A stretch of DNA of 64,000 nucleotides from Thauera sedimentorum (GCF_014489115.1 NZ_JACTAH010000002.1:558001-622000); one strand, 5' to 3'; counted from the stretch's first letter, positions 6,735 through 18,019 are shown. Notes: generated by a model from the letters alone, not told the origin. Translations and numbers: made by a program.

Positions 6735-8332
6735 TATCCTGTTACTTGCGATATTGCTTTCAATACGACTTCTCCCCTTCTTTCTAAGAACGCGTCGTAA
6801 TCGTCCATTGCATATATATTGCTATCCATTGGCAAGAGATTGCTCTTCAGGATTTCGTCGCCAATACTGACTGGGACGACGGTGCTGAAGTAGTCAGAAG
6901 GGCTCTTGCAAGATATCTTCTTGTTGGAGTCGGACGGCAAGAAGCAAAAGTTGAGCACCGAGAACCTTCTGGACTTCGGCACTCCATTCTTCGTGAGAAA
7001 CGAGTTCGGAAAGACGTGGTGATACTGTTTTCTGTTGAATGATGATAGAGAATTACCGACGTCCACCTTTCTTCCATTTGCCAGATCAAGCGGCTCGTGT
7101 TGAGCGCACAGGAGCAAGAACGCTCTTGTAACTGGATTTGCCTTTGAGAACTGAGTCTCTATCAAATCCTTTGAAGTGACGGAAACGCCATATTTGCTAA
7201 GATCAGAGAAGTCGTAGTCTAGAACTTTATTGACAAACTCTATGTCCGCGTCCATTTTTGCGGTGGTTTGTCCTGTCGAGTATCTGTCCGAGAAAGAGGT
7301 TCGCCAGAAGTATTGCTTAAGAACTGAAATTTGATCAACCGTCACCCGCTTTGTTTTTGCGAATAATCTGCTTAACGGTATGAGCTGTTGATGGAATGGT
7401 AGGAATTCAATATTTGAGCATTTCATCTCGGTGGACAGGAAATCAATCGCAGCCTTGATGGATTCCTCTATATTTTCCCAATTGTCCCTAACTCGTTCCC
7501 CTGTTAGTCTCAGCACATTTTCTGTTTTCGTTGATCCGATAATTATTCCGGAGACGATCTGAAGCATTAGTTTCGGATCAATTGAGCCAAACGATTTTTC
7601 TTCGAGCTCTTCAAGGAGTTCATCTATTGCATCTAACAAGTGGAAGTCTTCGGTCCACGTCCATGCTGTCATGAGGTCCAGGGTGTTAAGCTTGGTGCCC
7701 GTGTTGTTGATGCGCTCAAATATGACGCCGACTTCCTCTTTTGTTCTGTTCTTAATTTGAACAACAGGGACTTCGTAGTTTAGAAAGATCGAAGATAGCG
7801 TCTTTGCATCGGAGTGATGTTTCTTATCTAGTCCGGATAACTCATCAACGAGTTTTATTGGGTCAATAATATTGCGAAGCAAGACGACCGACCTGGAAGT
7901 TCTATCGGCATCTGATTTTGGGAGAAAAGCCTTCCTAGAAAAGTCGTAATAGATCTCAAAAATATCCAGATTTGGATTGTACTTTTCGCTTGATTCTTCT
8001 TGTTCTACGTTGTCACTTAATACGGAATATATGGAGGACAACCTTTGCTGCCCGTCCAAAACGTAGTTGACGGGCCAGTTCTCCCCTTTGTCTGGAATTC
8101 TGTATCCCGCTATGTTTCTTGTCGATCGCAACTTCTCTTGTTGCGTGGCTTCCCACAGCAGGATACTGCCTATCGGGTACTGCTTTACCAAGCTCTCCAA
8201 GAGTTCAATGATCTGGTTCTGTTTCCATACGTATCCACGTTGGAATGCCGGAATCTTGATCTCTCCGTTGTCTACGCGATTAATTAACTTATCAATTTTC
8301 AGCGATGTGGTGTTGAGTTCTGGCTTCTTCAT
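6734..8332 (-). CDS. DUF262 / GmrSD-like protein with HNH-like C-terminus
   Basis: 532 residues. The N-terminal DUF262 (GmrS-like, ParB/Srx-type fold) is shown by IPAFQRGYVWKQNQIIELLES (within residues 27-47), YPIGSILLW (52-60) and VLDGQQRLSS (91-100); the DGQQR motif is the nucleotide-hydrolysis motif of the family. The C-terminus has YHHVFPNSFL with His438-His439, followed by SVLNFCFL and an Asn-Lys-Lys-Ile..Lys-Ser-Pro segment near 470-480, matching the DUF1524/HNH-like His-Me nuclease end of GmrSD-type proteins. Relatives restrict modified phage DNA. The gene is visibly AT-rich against its GC-rich surroundings, implying recent transfer. Cassette-like context. Actual activity unproven. Confidence 0.88.
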   Translation of the reverse strand: MKKPELNTTSLKIDKLINRVDNGEIKIPAFQRGYVWKQNQIIELLESLVKQYPIGSILLWEATQQEKLRSTRNIAGYRIPDKGENWPVNYVLDGQQRLSSIYSVLSDNVEQEESSEKYNPNLDIFEIYYDFSRKAFLPKSDADRTSRSVVLLRNIIDPIKLVDELSGLDKKHHSDAKTLSSIFLNYEVPVVQIKNRTKEEVGVIFERINNTGTKLNTLDLMTAWTWTEDFHLLDAIDELLEELEEKSFGSIDPKLMLQIVSGIIIGSTKTENVLRLTGERVRDNWENIEESIKAAIDFLSTEMKCSNIEFLPFHQQLIPLSRLFAKTKRVTVDQISVLKQYFWRTSFSDRYSTGQTTAKMDADIEFVNKVLDYDFSDLSKYGVSVTSKDLIETQFSKANPVTRAFLLLCAQHEPLDLANGRKVDVGNSLSSFNRKQYHHVFPNSFLTKNGVPKSRRFSVLNFCFLPSDSNKKISCKSPSDYFSTVVPVSIGDEILKSNLLPMDSNIYAMDDYDAFLERRGEVVLKAISQVTG

Positions 8333-8837
8333 ATGTTTTGAGTTCGTTCGATCATATGTGGATAGCAGTTGTAGTAGACGGAATGGGCCGATAGGACAAT
8401 ATGCGGAATCCGTCTATCCCGCCATCCAGAATGGCATGATATGCGGATCGCTCACCCATCTCCTCGTCATCAGCCATGACGCTATCCGACCGCTGTTTGA
8501 CTGTCAAACGACCCGATCAACATTTCTCGGGTCTGCCGCAACGTCTAAGAAATCAATGACTAACCGGTGACGCCATGCGGCGGGATGGCAGGGCGCTCGA
8601 TCCTGCAGGTGGCGCGCTCAGACGACGGGGGCGCCACAGGCTCGAGGCCGTCGATTCCGCCTATCGTGTGCCCCTGCGGGCGTGATCGACGGACAGGGCG
8701 ACGACGCTGCGCTTGGGCGCGCGCAGGATGTTTGGGTTTGGTGGCGCCCCGACCTCGCCTGGGCCGGAGTCGCGATCAGCAATTGGGACGGACGCCGCCG
8801 AAACGATGCGATTGCACGCTTCCCCGCCAGTTGCGGG
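8333..8837. other. Gene-free stretch upstream of the DUF262 gene
   Basis: 505 bp without a convincing gene. The first ~235 bp share the AT-richer composition of the island and contain a palindrome, GTTTGAC-T-GTCAAAC, at 8495-8509, directly followed by a GACCCGA / TCGGGTC hairpin at 8510-8533. Composition returns to high GC near 8566, which may mark the island edge. The plus-strand open frame from 8567 lacks family resemblance and is probably spurious. The DUF262 promoter must lie in the part next to 8332, but no strong sigma-70 match was found. Confidence 0.5.
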
Positions 8838-9293
8838 TCAGCCGCGCGGTCGGTCGTCGCCGATGGACAGGCCGTTTTCCTCGCACCATTGGCGCAGCGC
8901 CTCTTCGGTGGCCTGCTCCTCGTAGTCGTACCATCGCTCCAGGGCGTTTCGGCGGTCGAGGAAGTTCTTGAAGCGGGCGTATGCGCCCTTGCGCTGGAAG
9001 ATGCCCGCCACTTCGTCGAAGTGCGCGGGAAGCTCCTTTCTCATGAACGAGAACACGAGGTCCCGACCGAGATCGAACTCTCGCTTGCTGGGGACGGCAA
9101 CATAGCGCTCCGAGGTGTCGATGTCGTCGGGAATCTCTGCGTCCGGTTCGAGTTCCGGCGACACCAGGATCATCTTGCCGGTTTCGCGATCGACATATGC
9201 GGCGGTGTCGTATGGGGCACTGCTGCTGACGAACTCGAAAGCCATGAACAGGTCGTCGAGGCGGACTTGAGCGGCGGGGCGGTCGGTATTCAT
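8838..9293 (-). CDS. UPF0158 family protein
   Basis: 151 residues starting at the ATG 9291-9293 (MNTDRPAAQVRLDDL). It has the UPF0158 pattern: a strand-rich N-terminus with AYVDRETGKMILVSPE, a DLVFSFMRKELP segment, GIFQRKGAYARFKNFLDRR (about 105-123) and a C-terminal ERWYDYEEQATEEALRQWCEENG helix. The family is widespread, soluble and of unknown function. A longer in-frame start at 9377 is rejected because the extra leader has no resemblance. It stands alone between the accessory island and metH. Confidence 0.85.
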   Translation of the reverse strand: MNTDRPAAQVRLDDLFMAFEFVSSSAPYDTAAYVDRETGKMILVSPELEPDAEIPDDIDTSERYVAVPSKREFDLGRDLVFSFMRKELPAHFDEVAGIFQRKGAYARFKNFLDRRNALERWYDYEEQATEEALRQWCEENGLSIGDDRPRG

Positions 9294-9470
9294 GGGCCTT
9301 ATTGTGCGACAAGACCATGTCCAGCGGGCCGGGCGAATCGCCCGTCCCATATCCTGGCTGGAGGGCTGCCTTTGCACAGCCGGCGCGGAGCGGTGCGCCG
9401 TGCAGCCCTGCTCAGGACGGTCGTGGGAAAGACCCTTGGATGTGGTCGCGGTGTGCGCTTCCCGTCGACC

Positions 9471-9497
9471 GCATCGCGGCCAAGGCCGCTCCTACAG
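9471..9497. repeat. Half copy of the dispersed palindromic repeat
   Basis: Only the right arm (GCATCGCGGCCAAGGCCGCT and CCTACAG) is recognisable; the left arm is not visible in the preceding 80 bp. It lies just downstream of metH, in the gap before the UPF0158 gene. Confidence 0.8.
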
Positions 9498-9512
9498 GGC
9501 GAGCCACCCTGC

Positions 9513-13202
<3,690 letters not shown>

Positions 13203-13282
13203 CGTGGGGCCTCTTCGAATCGGGTCTTAACCCCCGGCGCGGCGCCACAAAAGCAAACGGCGCGGCAAACCCGGGGGTGGTT

Positions 13283-13346
13283 TGCGAGCGCCGTTGTTCG
13301 GTTGCCGAGCCTGGCCCGTGTCTCGGGTCGCAGCGCTCCTCGGCAA
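13283..13346 (-). promoter_or_regulatory. SAH riboswitch upstream of metH
   Basis: Read on the minus strand: GCCGAGGAGCGCTGCGAC, then a CCCG/CGGG hairpin, CAGGCTCGGC, a short spacer, and CAACGGCGCTCGC. This matches the S-adenosylhomocysteine riboswitch core, with GAGCGC pairing to GCGCTC and GCCGAG pairing to CTCGGC. SAH riboswitches are known to turn on SAH-recycling genes (ahcY, metH) in beta- and gammaproteobacteria. Downstream, toward the metH ATG, a long GC stem (CCCCCGG.. / ..CCGGGGG) could be the expression platform; that part is inference. Confidence 0.9.
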
Positions 13347-13353
13347 GGGCGTG

Positions 13354-13383
13354 ATTTTACGGGGGATTGCCCCGGGCTGTCGA
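13354..13383 (-). promoter_or_regulatory. Sigma-70-like promoter of the metH leader
   Basis: On the minus strand TCGACA (13378-13383) and TAAAAT (13354-13359) are separated by 18 bp. Initiation about 7 nt later would start the transcript right at the SAH aptamer. The promoter overlaps the final codons of the upstream monooxygenase-like gene. Confidence 0.65.
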
Positions 13384-13740
13384 GCAGCCGGCCTTGTCTC
13401 TGCCGACCTCGTCCAGCGCGCCCGAGCGCGCCAGCAGGTCGTCGAGCAACTCAAGCGTGAACACCGGCTCGTTACCCGGCGGCACTTCGGCGATGGCGTC
13501 GACGAACATGGCGCGCGCCTCCTTGTCGTCGTACACCATCCTGGCGTCATAGGCGCGCTGCCAGGTGTCGCGGTCCGGCCATTCGGCGATCGCCACGAAG
13601 CGCCCGTCCGGCGCGCGGTGCAGGCGCGAGCCCAGCCCGCCGTAGATGCGCGAGATCTCGCGCGTGCCGCGCCGCCAGGCCTCGCGGAACTGTTCTTCCT
13701 TGCCGGGCTTGACCCGCCACCAGTACACCACCACGTACAT
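13357..13740 (-). CDS. Antibiotic-biosynthesis-monooxygenase-like (ABM) protein
   Basis: 127 residues with the dimeric alpha/beta-barrel ABM pattern: MYVVVYWWRVKPGKEEQFREAWR at the N-terminus (strand then helix), a central GRFVAIAEWPDRDTWQRAY strand-helix unit, and a C-terminal helix (residues about 85-110). Members range from quinol monooxygenases to haem-degrading enzymes; many have no known role. Cytoplasmic. It lies 21 bp downstream of the alpha/beta hydrolase gene on the same strand and may be cotranscribed. Its 3' end carries the metH promoter. Confidence 0.75.
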   Translation of the reverse strand: MYVVVYWWRVKPGKEEQFREAWRRGTREISRIYGGLGSRLHRAPDGRFVAIAEWPDRDTWQRAYDARMVYDDKEARAMFVDAIAEVPPGNEPVFTLELLDDLLARSGALDEVGRDKAGCSTARGNPP

Positions 13741-13761
13741 CGACGCCCTCCTGTGCTGCTC

Positions 13762-14616
13762 TCAGGATAGGACAGCCCCCGCGTGCGCGCCGTCGAGGAA
13801 GGCAGCGAGGTCGGCGGCGAAGCGCTCGCGCCGCCAGAGGTGCGGGGCGTGGTCCACGCCCGGGTAGACCAGCAGTTGCGACTCGGGCAGGTGGTCGCGC
13901 ACGTAGCGTGCGGTGGCCGCGCTGTAGAAGTTGCTCTCGCCGCCATAGACCAGCAGCGCCGGGCACCACAGGCGTGGCAGCGCGGCGCGCAGGTCGGCCG
14001 CGGTGAGGCTGGCCCAGCAGTCGATCAAGGGCTGCGCCGCCATGCGCGCCAAGCGCCCGCGCATGGTCTGGATGGCCTCGGTGTTGGCCGCGTAGGCTTC
14101 GCGCGCCGCGGCATTGTGGCCGCCGGCGATCAGGCCCAGCACACCCTCGGCAAAGTCCGCCCGCAGCGCGTCGATGAAGGCAGCGTTGCGCACGGCGTCG
14201 AAGTCGCCGTAGATGCCCAGTGACCAGCCCTCGTCGGTGACCAGCTTGGGCGACTGGTCGACGATGACCACGCGCGCGATACGCTCGCAGCCGTAATCGA
14301 GCACGTACCGCCACAGGGTGAGCGCGCCCATCGAATGGCCAACCACCGTGACCTCGTCGAGCTGCCAGTGCTCGATCAGCTGGGCGAGGTCGCGCGCCAT
14401 GCGTGCCAGTGTCGGCACCGTGGCGGTGTGCACGGCGTGGCCGCCGTGGCCGCGCGCGTCCCAGCGGAACACCCGGTGGCTGGCGGAGAGGCGGTCGATG
14501 AAGGGGTTCCAGTCGCGGTGGCTGGACGTCCAGCCGTGCAACATGATGACCGGCGGGCCGTCGCCGGAGACGGCGACATGGATGGGTTCGCCGTCGTCGG
14601 CGTGAAAACGCTGCAT
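13762..14616 (-). CDS. Alpha/beta-fold hydrolase
   Basis: 284 residues with the canonical hydrolase layout: HGW oxyanion loop (residues 27-29), the nucleophile elbow GHSMG with Ser95, and a C-terminal His in GVDHAPHLW. A helical cap occupies about residues 125-210. No signal peptide is present, so it is intracellular. The family includes esterases, haloperoxidase-like and C-C bond hydrolases; the substrate cannot be deduced. Probably cotranscribed with the ABM gene 21 bp downstream. Confidence 0.9.
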   Translation of the reverse strand: MQRFHADDGEPIHVAVSGDGPPVIMLHGWTSSHRDWNPFIDRLSASHRVFRWDARGHGGHAVHTATVPTLARMARDLAQLIEHWQLDEVTVVGHSMGALTLWRYVLDYGCERIARVVIVDQSPKLVTDEGWSLGIYGDFDAVRNAAFIDALRADFAEGVLGLIAGGHNAAAREAYAANTEAIQTMRGRLARMAAQPLIDCWASLTAADLRAALPRLWCPALLVYGGESNFYSAATARYVRDHLPESQLLVYPGVDHAPHLWRRERFAADLAAFLDGAHAGAVLS

Positions 14617-14713
14617 CGGGTATCGGTGCCCGCGATGGGCGGCATGGGGAAAGCGCGCAGTCTACGCGCCCTGCCGGGCTTTGTGCTCGCCCCAGCCCTG
14701 GCCGGGGGAGGCT

Positions 14714-15337
14714 TTACCAGCCCCACCCCCAGTAGGGATGCGGACGCGGATAGCCCCAGCGCGGATCCCAGTGCGGCCCCCAGTAGGAGCCCCAGTACGC
14801 GCCGCCGCGGCTGAAGCCGAAGCCCATCATCCAGCCGTCGCGCGGGTATTCGTGGGTGCGGCTGGTGCGCACCACCTTGCCGTCGATGAAATGCACGTTG
14901 AAGTAGGTGGCGATCAGGTCGATGGAGTCCTTGGGAATGTTCCAGTCCCACACCTCCTCGCCGGACAGCGCAAAGCGCTGCACCGAGCGGTACTGGCCGA
15001 GCATGCGGCGCACCTCGTCCTGGGTCATGCCCTTCTTCACCCGCGCCAGGTTTTCGTCGGCCAGCGCATTCCACTGGCGCAGCACCATGCCGGTGGCGTC
15101 CACCTCCACCATCAGGCAGGTGGTGCCGTAGGGCTGGGTGGAGAACTCCAGCACCGTGCTGCCGTCCGGGTTGGGCCAGCGCGCGGTGGGCTCGCCACGC
15201 TCGGCGAGCGCCTCGGCCTCGGACGTGTAGGGACGCGGCGGCTGGAAGGCCGCGCAACCGCCCAGCGCGAAGGCCAGCAGCAGCACCGCAAGCATGCGGA
15301 ACGGGTGCCGGGCACTTGGGGAATTCGGCTTGTTCAT
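14714..15337 (-). CDS. BamE/SmpA-like lipoprotein with Trp/Gly/Tyr-rich tail
   Basis: 207 residues from the ATG 15335-15337. The signal sequence ends in a lipobox LGGC (MLAVLLLAFALGGC), giving an outer-membrane-directed lipoprotein. The middle shows the SmpA/OmlA-like unit: ARVKKGMTQDEVRRMLGQY followed by EEVWDWNI. The C-terminus is an unusual aromatic tail rich in Tyr-Trp-Gly and Pro (residues about 175-207). It is followed at its 5' side by a shorter paralogue at 15342-15830 sharing the ARVK-GM-DEVRR-LG and WDW segments. Likely an envelope protein; partner unknown. Confidence 0.8.
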   Translation of the reverse strand: MNKPNSPSARHPFRMLAVLLLAFALGGCAAFQPPRPYTSEAEALAERGEPTARWPNPDGSTVLEFSTQPYGTTCLMVEVDATGMVLRQWNALADENLARVKKGMTQDEVRRMLGQYRSVQRFALSGEEVWDWNIPKDSIDLIATYFNVHFIDGKVVRTSRTHEYPRDGWMMGFGFSRGGAYWGSYWGPHWDPRWGYPRPHPYWGWGW

Positions 15338-15341
15338 GATC

Positions 15342-15830
15342 TCAGGGCCTGGGTTTGCTGTAGCGCCCGGTGCCCACCACCCGCCCCGCGGCATCGAAGG
15401 AGACGGTGAGATAGGTCGGGTCGCCGGTCGTCGAACCGCGCTCGACCAGCCAGTCCCACACGGTCTCCTGCTTGAGCTCGAAGAACTGGGTGGACGCCGG
15501 GCGGCCGAGCAGGCGGCGCACCTCGTCGCCGCTCATGCCGGCTTTGACGCGCGCGAACTGCGCTTCGTTCAACACCTGGTCGATCCCGCGCAGGATGTTG
15601 TCCGGGCCGACGGTGATCATGTAGCACTCTGCGCCCTCGGGCTGGCGCGAATACTCCCAGGTGACCGAACCGTCGGTGTTGAGCCACTCCATCTGCGGCG
15701 GGCCGAAACGCTCGCGCACTTCCGCGGCGGTCGACACCCCGGGCTTGAGTTCACGCACGTTCAGGTAGTCGCAGCCGGGCAGGCCCAGCGCGGCGATCCA
15801 GGCGCACAGCACGCTCAGCAGTTTCTTCAT
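15342..15830 (-). CDS. BamE/SmpA-like lipoprotein
   Basis: 162 residues from ATG 15828-15830. Lipobox LPGC after a short signal (MKKLLSVLCAWIAALGLPGC), then RELKPGVSTAAEVRERFGPP, a first BamE-like motif, and a second one, ARVKAGMSGDEVRRLLGRP, followed by VWDWLV. The doubled G-x(S/T)xxEVRxxxG motif suggests two BamE-type units. It is the upstream gene of a two-gene paralogous unit; the gap to the next start is 4 bp, so translation is probably coupled. Outer-membrane assembly or envelope-stress roles are suggested by the fold only. Confidence 0.82.
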   Translation of the reverse strand: MKKLLSVLCAWIAALGLPGCDYLNVRELKPGVSTAAEVRERFGPPQMEWLNTDGSVTWEYSRQPEGAECYMITVGPDNILRGIDQVLNEAQFARVKAGMSGDEVRRLLGRPASTQFFELKQETVWDWLVERGSTTGDPTYLTVSFDAAGRVVGTGRYSKPRP

Positions 15831-15897
15831 CGGGGGCGTCTCGCTTAGACAGGCTGCTAGAATCGCACCCGGCCCGGCGTGCCGCAAGCGCCCGCCG

Positions 15898-16767
15898 GTG
15901 TGCATTTGCAACCATCCGCCCCGGAGCCCGCCGGCCTTGAACGACCCCGCCGCCAAGCCAGTGCAGGCCAGCCCCACCCCGCGCCGCCAGCGGCCGGTGC
16001 CGCTGCTGCAGGCGCGTGGCCTGAGCCGGCACTACGGCGGCATCCGCGCGCTGGACGACCTGTCGCTAGACATCTACCGCGGCGAGATCTTCGCGCTGAT
16101 CGGCCCGAACGGCGCCGGCAAGACCACCTTCTTCGACATCCTCACCGGCTTCTGCACGCCGGACGAAGGCGGCATCGTCTTCGACCAGGTGGTACTGCCA
16201 CGCGGCGAGCCGCACCTGGCCAGCGCCCGCGGCATTGCCCGCAGCTTCCAGAACATCCGCCTGTTCGGCGAGCTCACCGCACTCGAGAACGTGCTGGTCG
16301 GCGCGCACCGCCGGCTGCAGGCCGGCGCCTGGGACGCCCTGCTGCGCATGAGGCGGACCCGGGAGGAAGAGGCCGGGGCCGCGGCACGTGCCCGGGACCT
16401 GCTCGACTACGTCGGCCTCGCCGCGCACGCCGGCAGCCGCGCCGACGCGCTGTCCTACGGCGACCGGCGGCGCCTGGAGATTGCCCGCGCCCTGGCCGCC
16501 GAGCCGCTGCTGCTTGCCCTGGACGAACCGGCCGCCGGCATGAACGCCAGCGAAACCGTGGCCCTCGCCGCGCTGATCCGGCGCATCCGCGACGACGGCA
16601 CCACGGTGCTGCTGATCGAGCACGACATGACGCTGGTGATGAGCCTGTGCGACCGCGTCGCGGTGCTGGATGCCGGACGCAAGATCGCCGAGGGCCCGCC
16701 CGCCGCGGTGCGGGATGATCCCGCGGTGATCGAGGCCTACCTGGGGCGCGGGCGCCATGCGCGCTGA
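15898..16767 (+). CDS. livG: Branched-chain amino-acid ABC ATPase, LivG type
   Basis: An ATP-binding subunit of a high-affinity branched-chain amino-acid or amide uptake ABC transporter. Walker A is GPNGAGKTT, the signature is LSYGDRRRLEIARAL, Walker B is LLALDEPAAG and the switch His is in IEHDM. The long LivG-type insertion (RRLQAGAWDALLRMRRTREEE) is present. The listed start is the GTG at 15898; a TTG at 15937 with GGAG ten bases upstream is an equally good start and would remove 13 unusual residues. It overlaps livF by 11 bp. No LivH, LivM or binding protein lies nearby. Confidence 0.9.
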   Translation: MCICNHPPRSPPALNDPAAKPVQASPTPRRQRPVPLLQARGLSRHYGGIRALDDLSLDIYRGEIFALIGPNGAGKTTFFDILTGFCTPDEGGIVFDQVVLPRGEPHLASARGIARSFQNIRLFGELTALENVLVGAHRRLQAGAWDALLRMRRTREEEAGAAARARDLLDYVGLAAHAGSRADALSYGDRRRLEIARALAAEPLLLALDEPAAGMNASETVALAALIRRIRDDGTTVLLIEHDMTLVMSLCDRVAVLDAGRKIAEGPPAAVRDDPAVIEAYLGRGRHAR

Positions 16768-17488
16768 GCACGTCCCGCCCTTGCTGGCGCTGGCCGGCGT
16801 GACGGTCGACCACGGCGCGCTACGCGCGGTGCATGGCATCGACCTGGCGCTGCACGAAGGCGAGGTGGTCAGCCTGATCGGCGCCAACGGCGCCGGCAAG
16901 AGCACCACCCTGGCGGCGATTGCCGGCGTGCTGCCGGTGGCCGACGGCGAGATCCGCTACGCGGGCGAGGCGATCCATCTGCTGCCCACCCATCAGCGCG
17001 TGCGCCGCGGCCTCGCCCTGGTGCCGGAAGGGCGCGGCCTGTTCGCCCGCCTGACGGTGGCCGAGAACCTGCGCCTGGGCGCCTATACGCGCGACAACCC
17101 GCAGGCGGTGGCCGAAGACCTGGAGCGCGTGCTGGCCCTGCTGCCGCGCATCCGCGAGCGCCTGCACCAGCAGGCCGGCACCCTGTCGGGCGGCGAACAG
17201 CAGATGCTGGCCATCGGCCGCGCCCTGCTCGCCCGCCCCCGCCTGCTGCTGCTCGACGAACCGTCCATGGGGCTGGCGCCGCGCCTGGTGGACGCCCTGT
17301 TCGACACCATCGCGACGATCGCGCGCGAGGGCGTCAGCATCCTGCTGGTGGAGCAGAACGCCGCGCTGGCGCTGGAACTCTCGCAGCGCGCCTACGTGAT
17401 GGCGAACGGGCTGATCACGCTCTCCGGCACGGCCGCCGAGCTGCGCGACGATCCGGCCGTACGCCACGCCTACCTGGGCGAAGTGTAG
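16757..17488 (+). CDS. livF: Branched-chain amino-acid ABC ATPase, LivF type
   Basis: 243 residues; second ATPase of the Liv-type transporter. Walker A is GANGAGKST, signature LSGGEQQMLAIGRAL, Walker B LLLLDEPSMG, and the LivF-typical SMGLAP follows. The start overlaps the end of livG, indicating translational coupling and a heterodimeric ATPase pair. The TAG stop codon (17486-17488) lies inside the left arm of a dispersed palindromic repeat, so the present C-terminus (..HAYLGEV) may have been set by repeat insertion. Permease genes must be elsewhere. Confidence 0.92.
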   Translation: MRAEHVPPLLALAGVTVDHGALRAVHGIDLALHEGEVVSLIGANGAGKSTTLAAIAGVLPVADGEIRYAGEAIHLLPTHQRVRRGLALVPEGRGLFARLTVAENLRLGAYTRDNPQAVAEDLERVLALLPRIRERLHQQAGTLSGGEQQMLAIGRALLARPRLLLLDEPSMGLAPRLVDALFDTIATIAREGVSILLVEQNAALALELSQRAYVMANGLITLSGTAAELRDDPAVRHAYLGEV

Positions 17489-17556
17489 GAGCAGCCTTGG
17501 CCGCGATGCGGCCTGTGGGAAGACAAGCGCCGCATCGCGGGCAAGCCCGCTCCTAC
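17485..17556. repeat. Dispersed palindromic repeat, supplies the livF stop
   Basis: The inverted arms GTAGGAGCAGCCTTGGCCGC and GCGGGCAAGCCCGCTCCTAC flank a ~20-nt loop. Both arms differ slightly from the majority sequence. The GTAG of the left arm contains the livF stop codon. Confidence 0.9.
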
Positions 17557-17626
17557 CGGAGGGCCGGCGCGAAAATCCATCGGCACGCGCTTATACTCAG
17601 ATATTCCAATTTCTCCCCCGTGCGCC

Positions 17627-18019
17627 ATGAAACACCTCACCCCCCGGGAAGCCCACGACTACCTGCAATCCCATCCGGACGCCCTGCTCATCGACGTGCG
17701 CAGCGAGATCGAGTACCTGTTCGTCGGCCACCCGGTCGGCGCCATCCACGTCTCCTGGAACGACGGCCCGGACTGGGAGATCAACCCGCATTTCGTCGGC
17801 GAGGTGAAGAAGCTCGCCGGTCACGGCGTCGAACGCCCGGTGGTGCTGATCTGCCGCAGCGGCAACCGCTCGGAGTCCGCCGGCGAGGCGCTGGTCAAGG
17901 CCGGCTTCAAGAACGTCTTCAACGTGATGCACGGCTTCGAAGGCGAGCTGGACGACAAGCATCACCGCAACTCGGTCAGCGGCTGGCGCCACGACGGCCT
18001 GCCGTGGGAGCAGTGCTGA
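17627..18019 (+). CDS. Rhodanese-domain sulfurtransferase
   Basis: 130 residues, one rhodanese domain. The active-site loop CRSGNRS (Cys at about residue 82) is the six-residue cradle of single-domain rhodaneses, and IDVRSEIEY near the N-terminus is the conserved first motif. It transfers sulfane sulfur via a cysteine persulfide; cytoplasmic. The open frame starts at an ATG shortly after a T/A-rich region (17590-17620) that could hold its promoter. It is convergent to the Bcr/CflA exporter, with only 4 bp between stops. Confidence 0.92.
   Translation: MKHLTPREAHDYLQSHPDALLIDVRSEIEYLFVGHPVGAIHVSWNDGPDWEINPHFVGEVKKLAGHGVERPVVLICRSGNRSESAGEALVKAGFKNVFNVMHGFEGELDDKHHRNSVSGWRHDGLPWEQC

Larger units (their letters stand above)
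5764..8332 (-). mobile_element. Integron-like cassette cluster without integrase
   Basis: The DUF262 gene, an 89-residue gene and a 135-residue membrane-protein gene all read on the minus strand, and each is followed immediately by an attC-like structure (at 6654-6734, 6241-6324 and 5764-5830). A further small membrane-protein gene follows the last site. Cassette unit lengths by this reading are about 410 and 480 bp for the two middle units. No intI gene or attI is seen, and no attC-like site is visible just upstream of the DUF262 start, so the element would be a cluster of attC sites lacking an integrase (CALIN type). Interpretation by eye. Confidence 0.55.

Noticed and set aside
8495..8509. 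GTTTGAC-T-GTCAAAC palindrome as an operator for the DUF262 gene
   Set aside because: It lies about 165 bp from the start codon with no promoter elements near it, and no regulator is linked; it could be chance or a relic.
8333..8566. A tRNA gene or att site marking an integrative element upstream of the DUF262 gene
   Set aside because: No cloverleaf-forming sequence or direct repeat of the far end of the island was found by eye.
8567..8971. A 134-codon frame near the edge of the accessory island
   Set aside because: It overlaps the well-supported UPF0158 gene on the opposite strand and shows no family resemblance.
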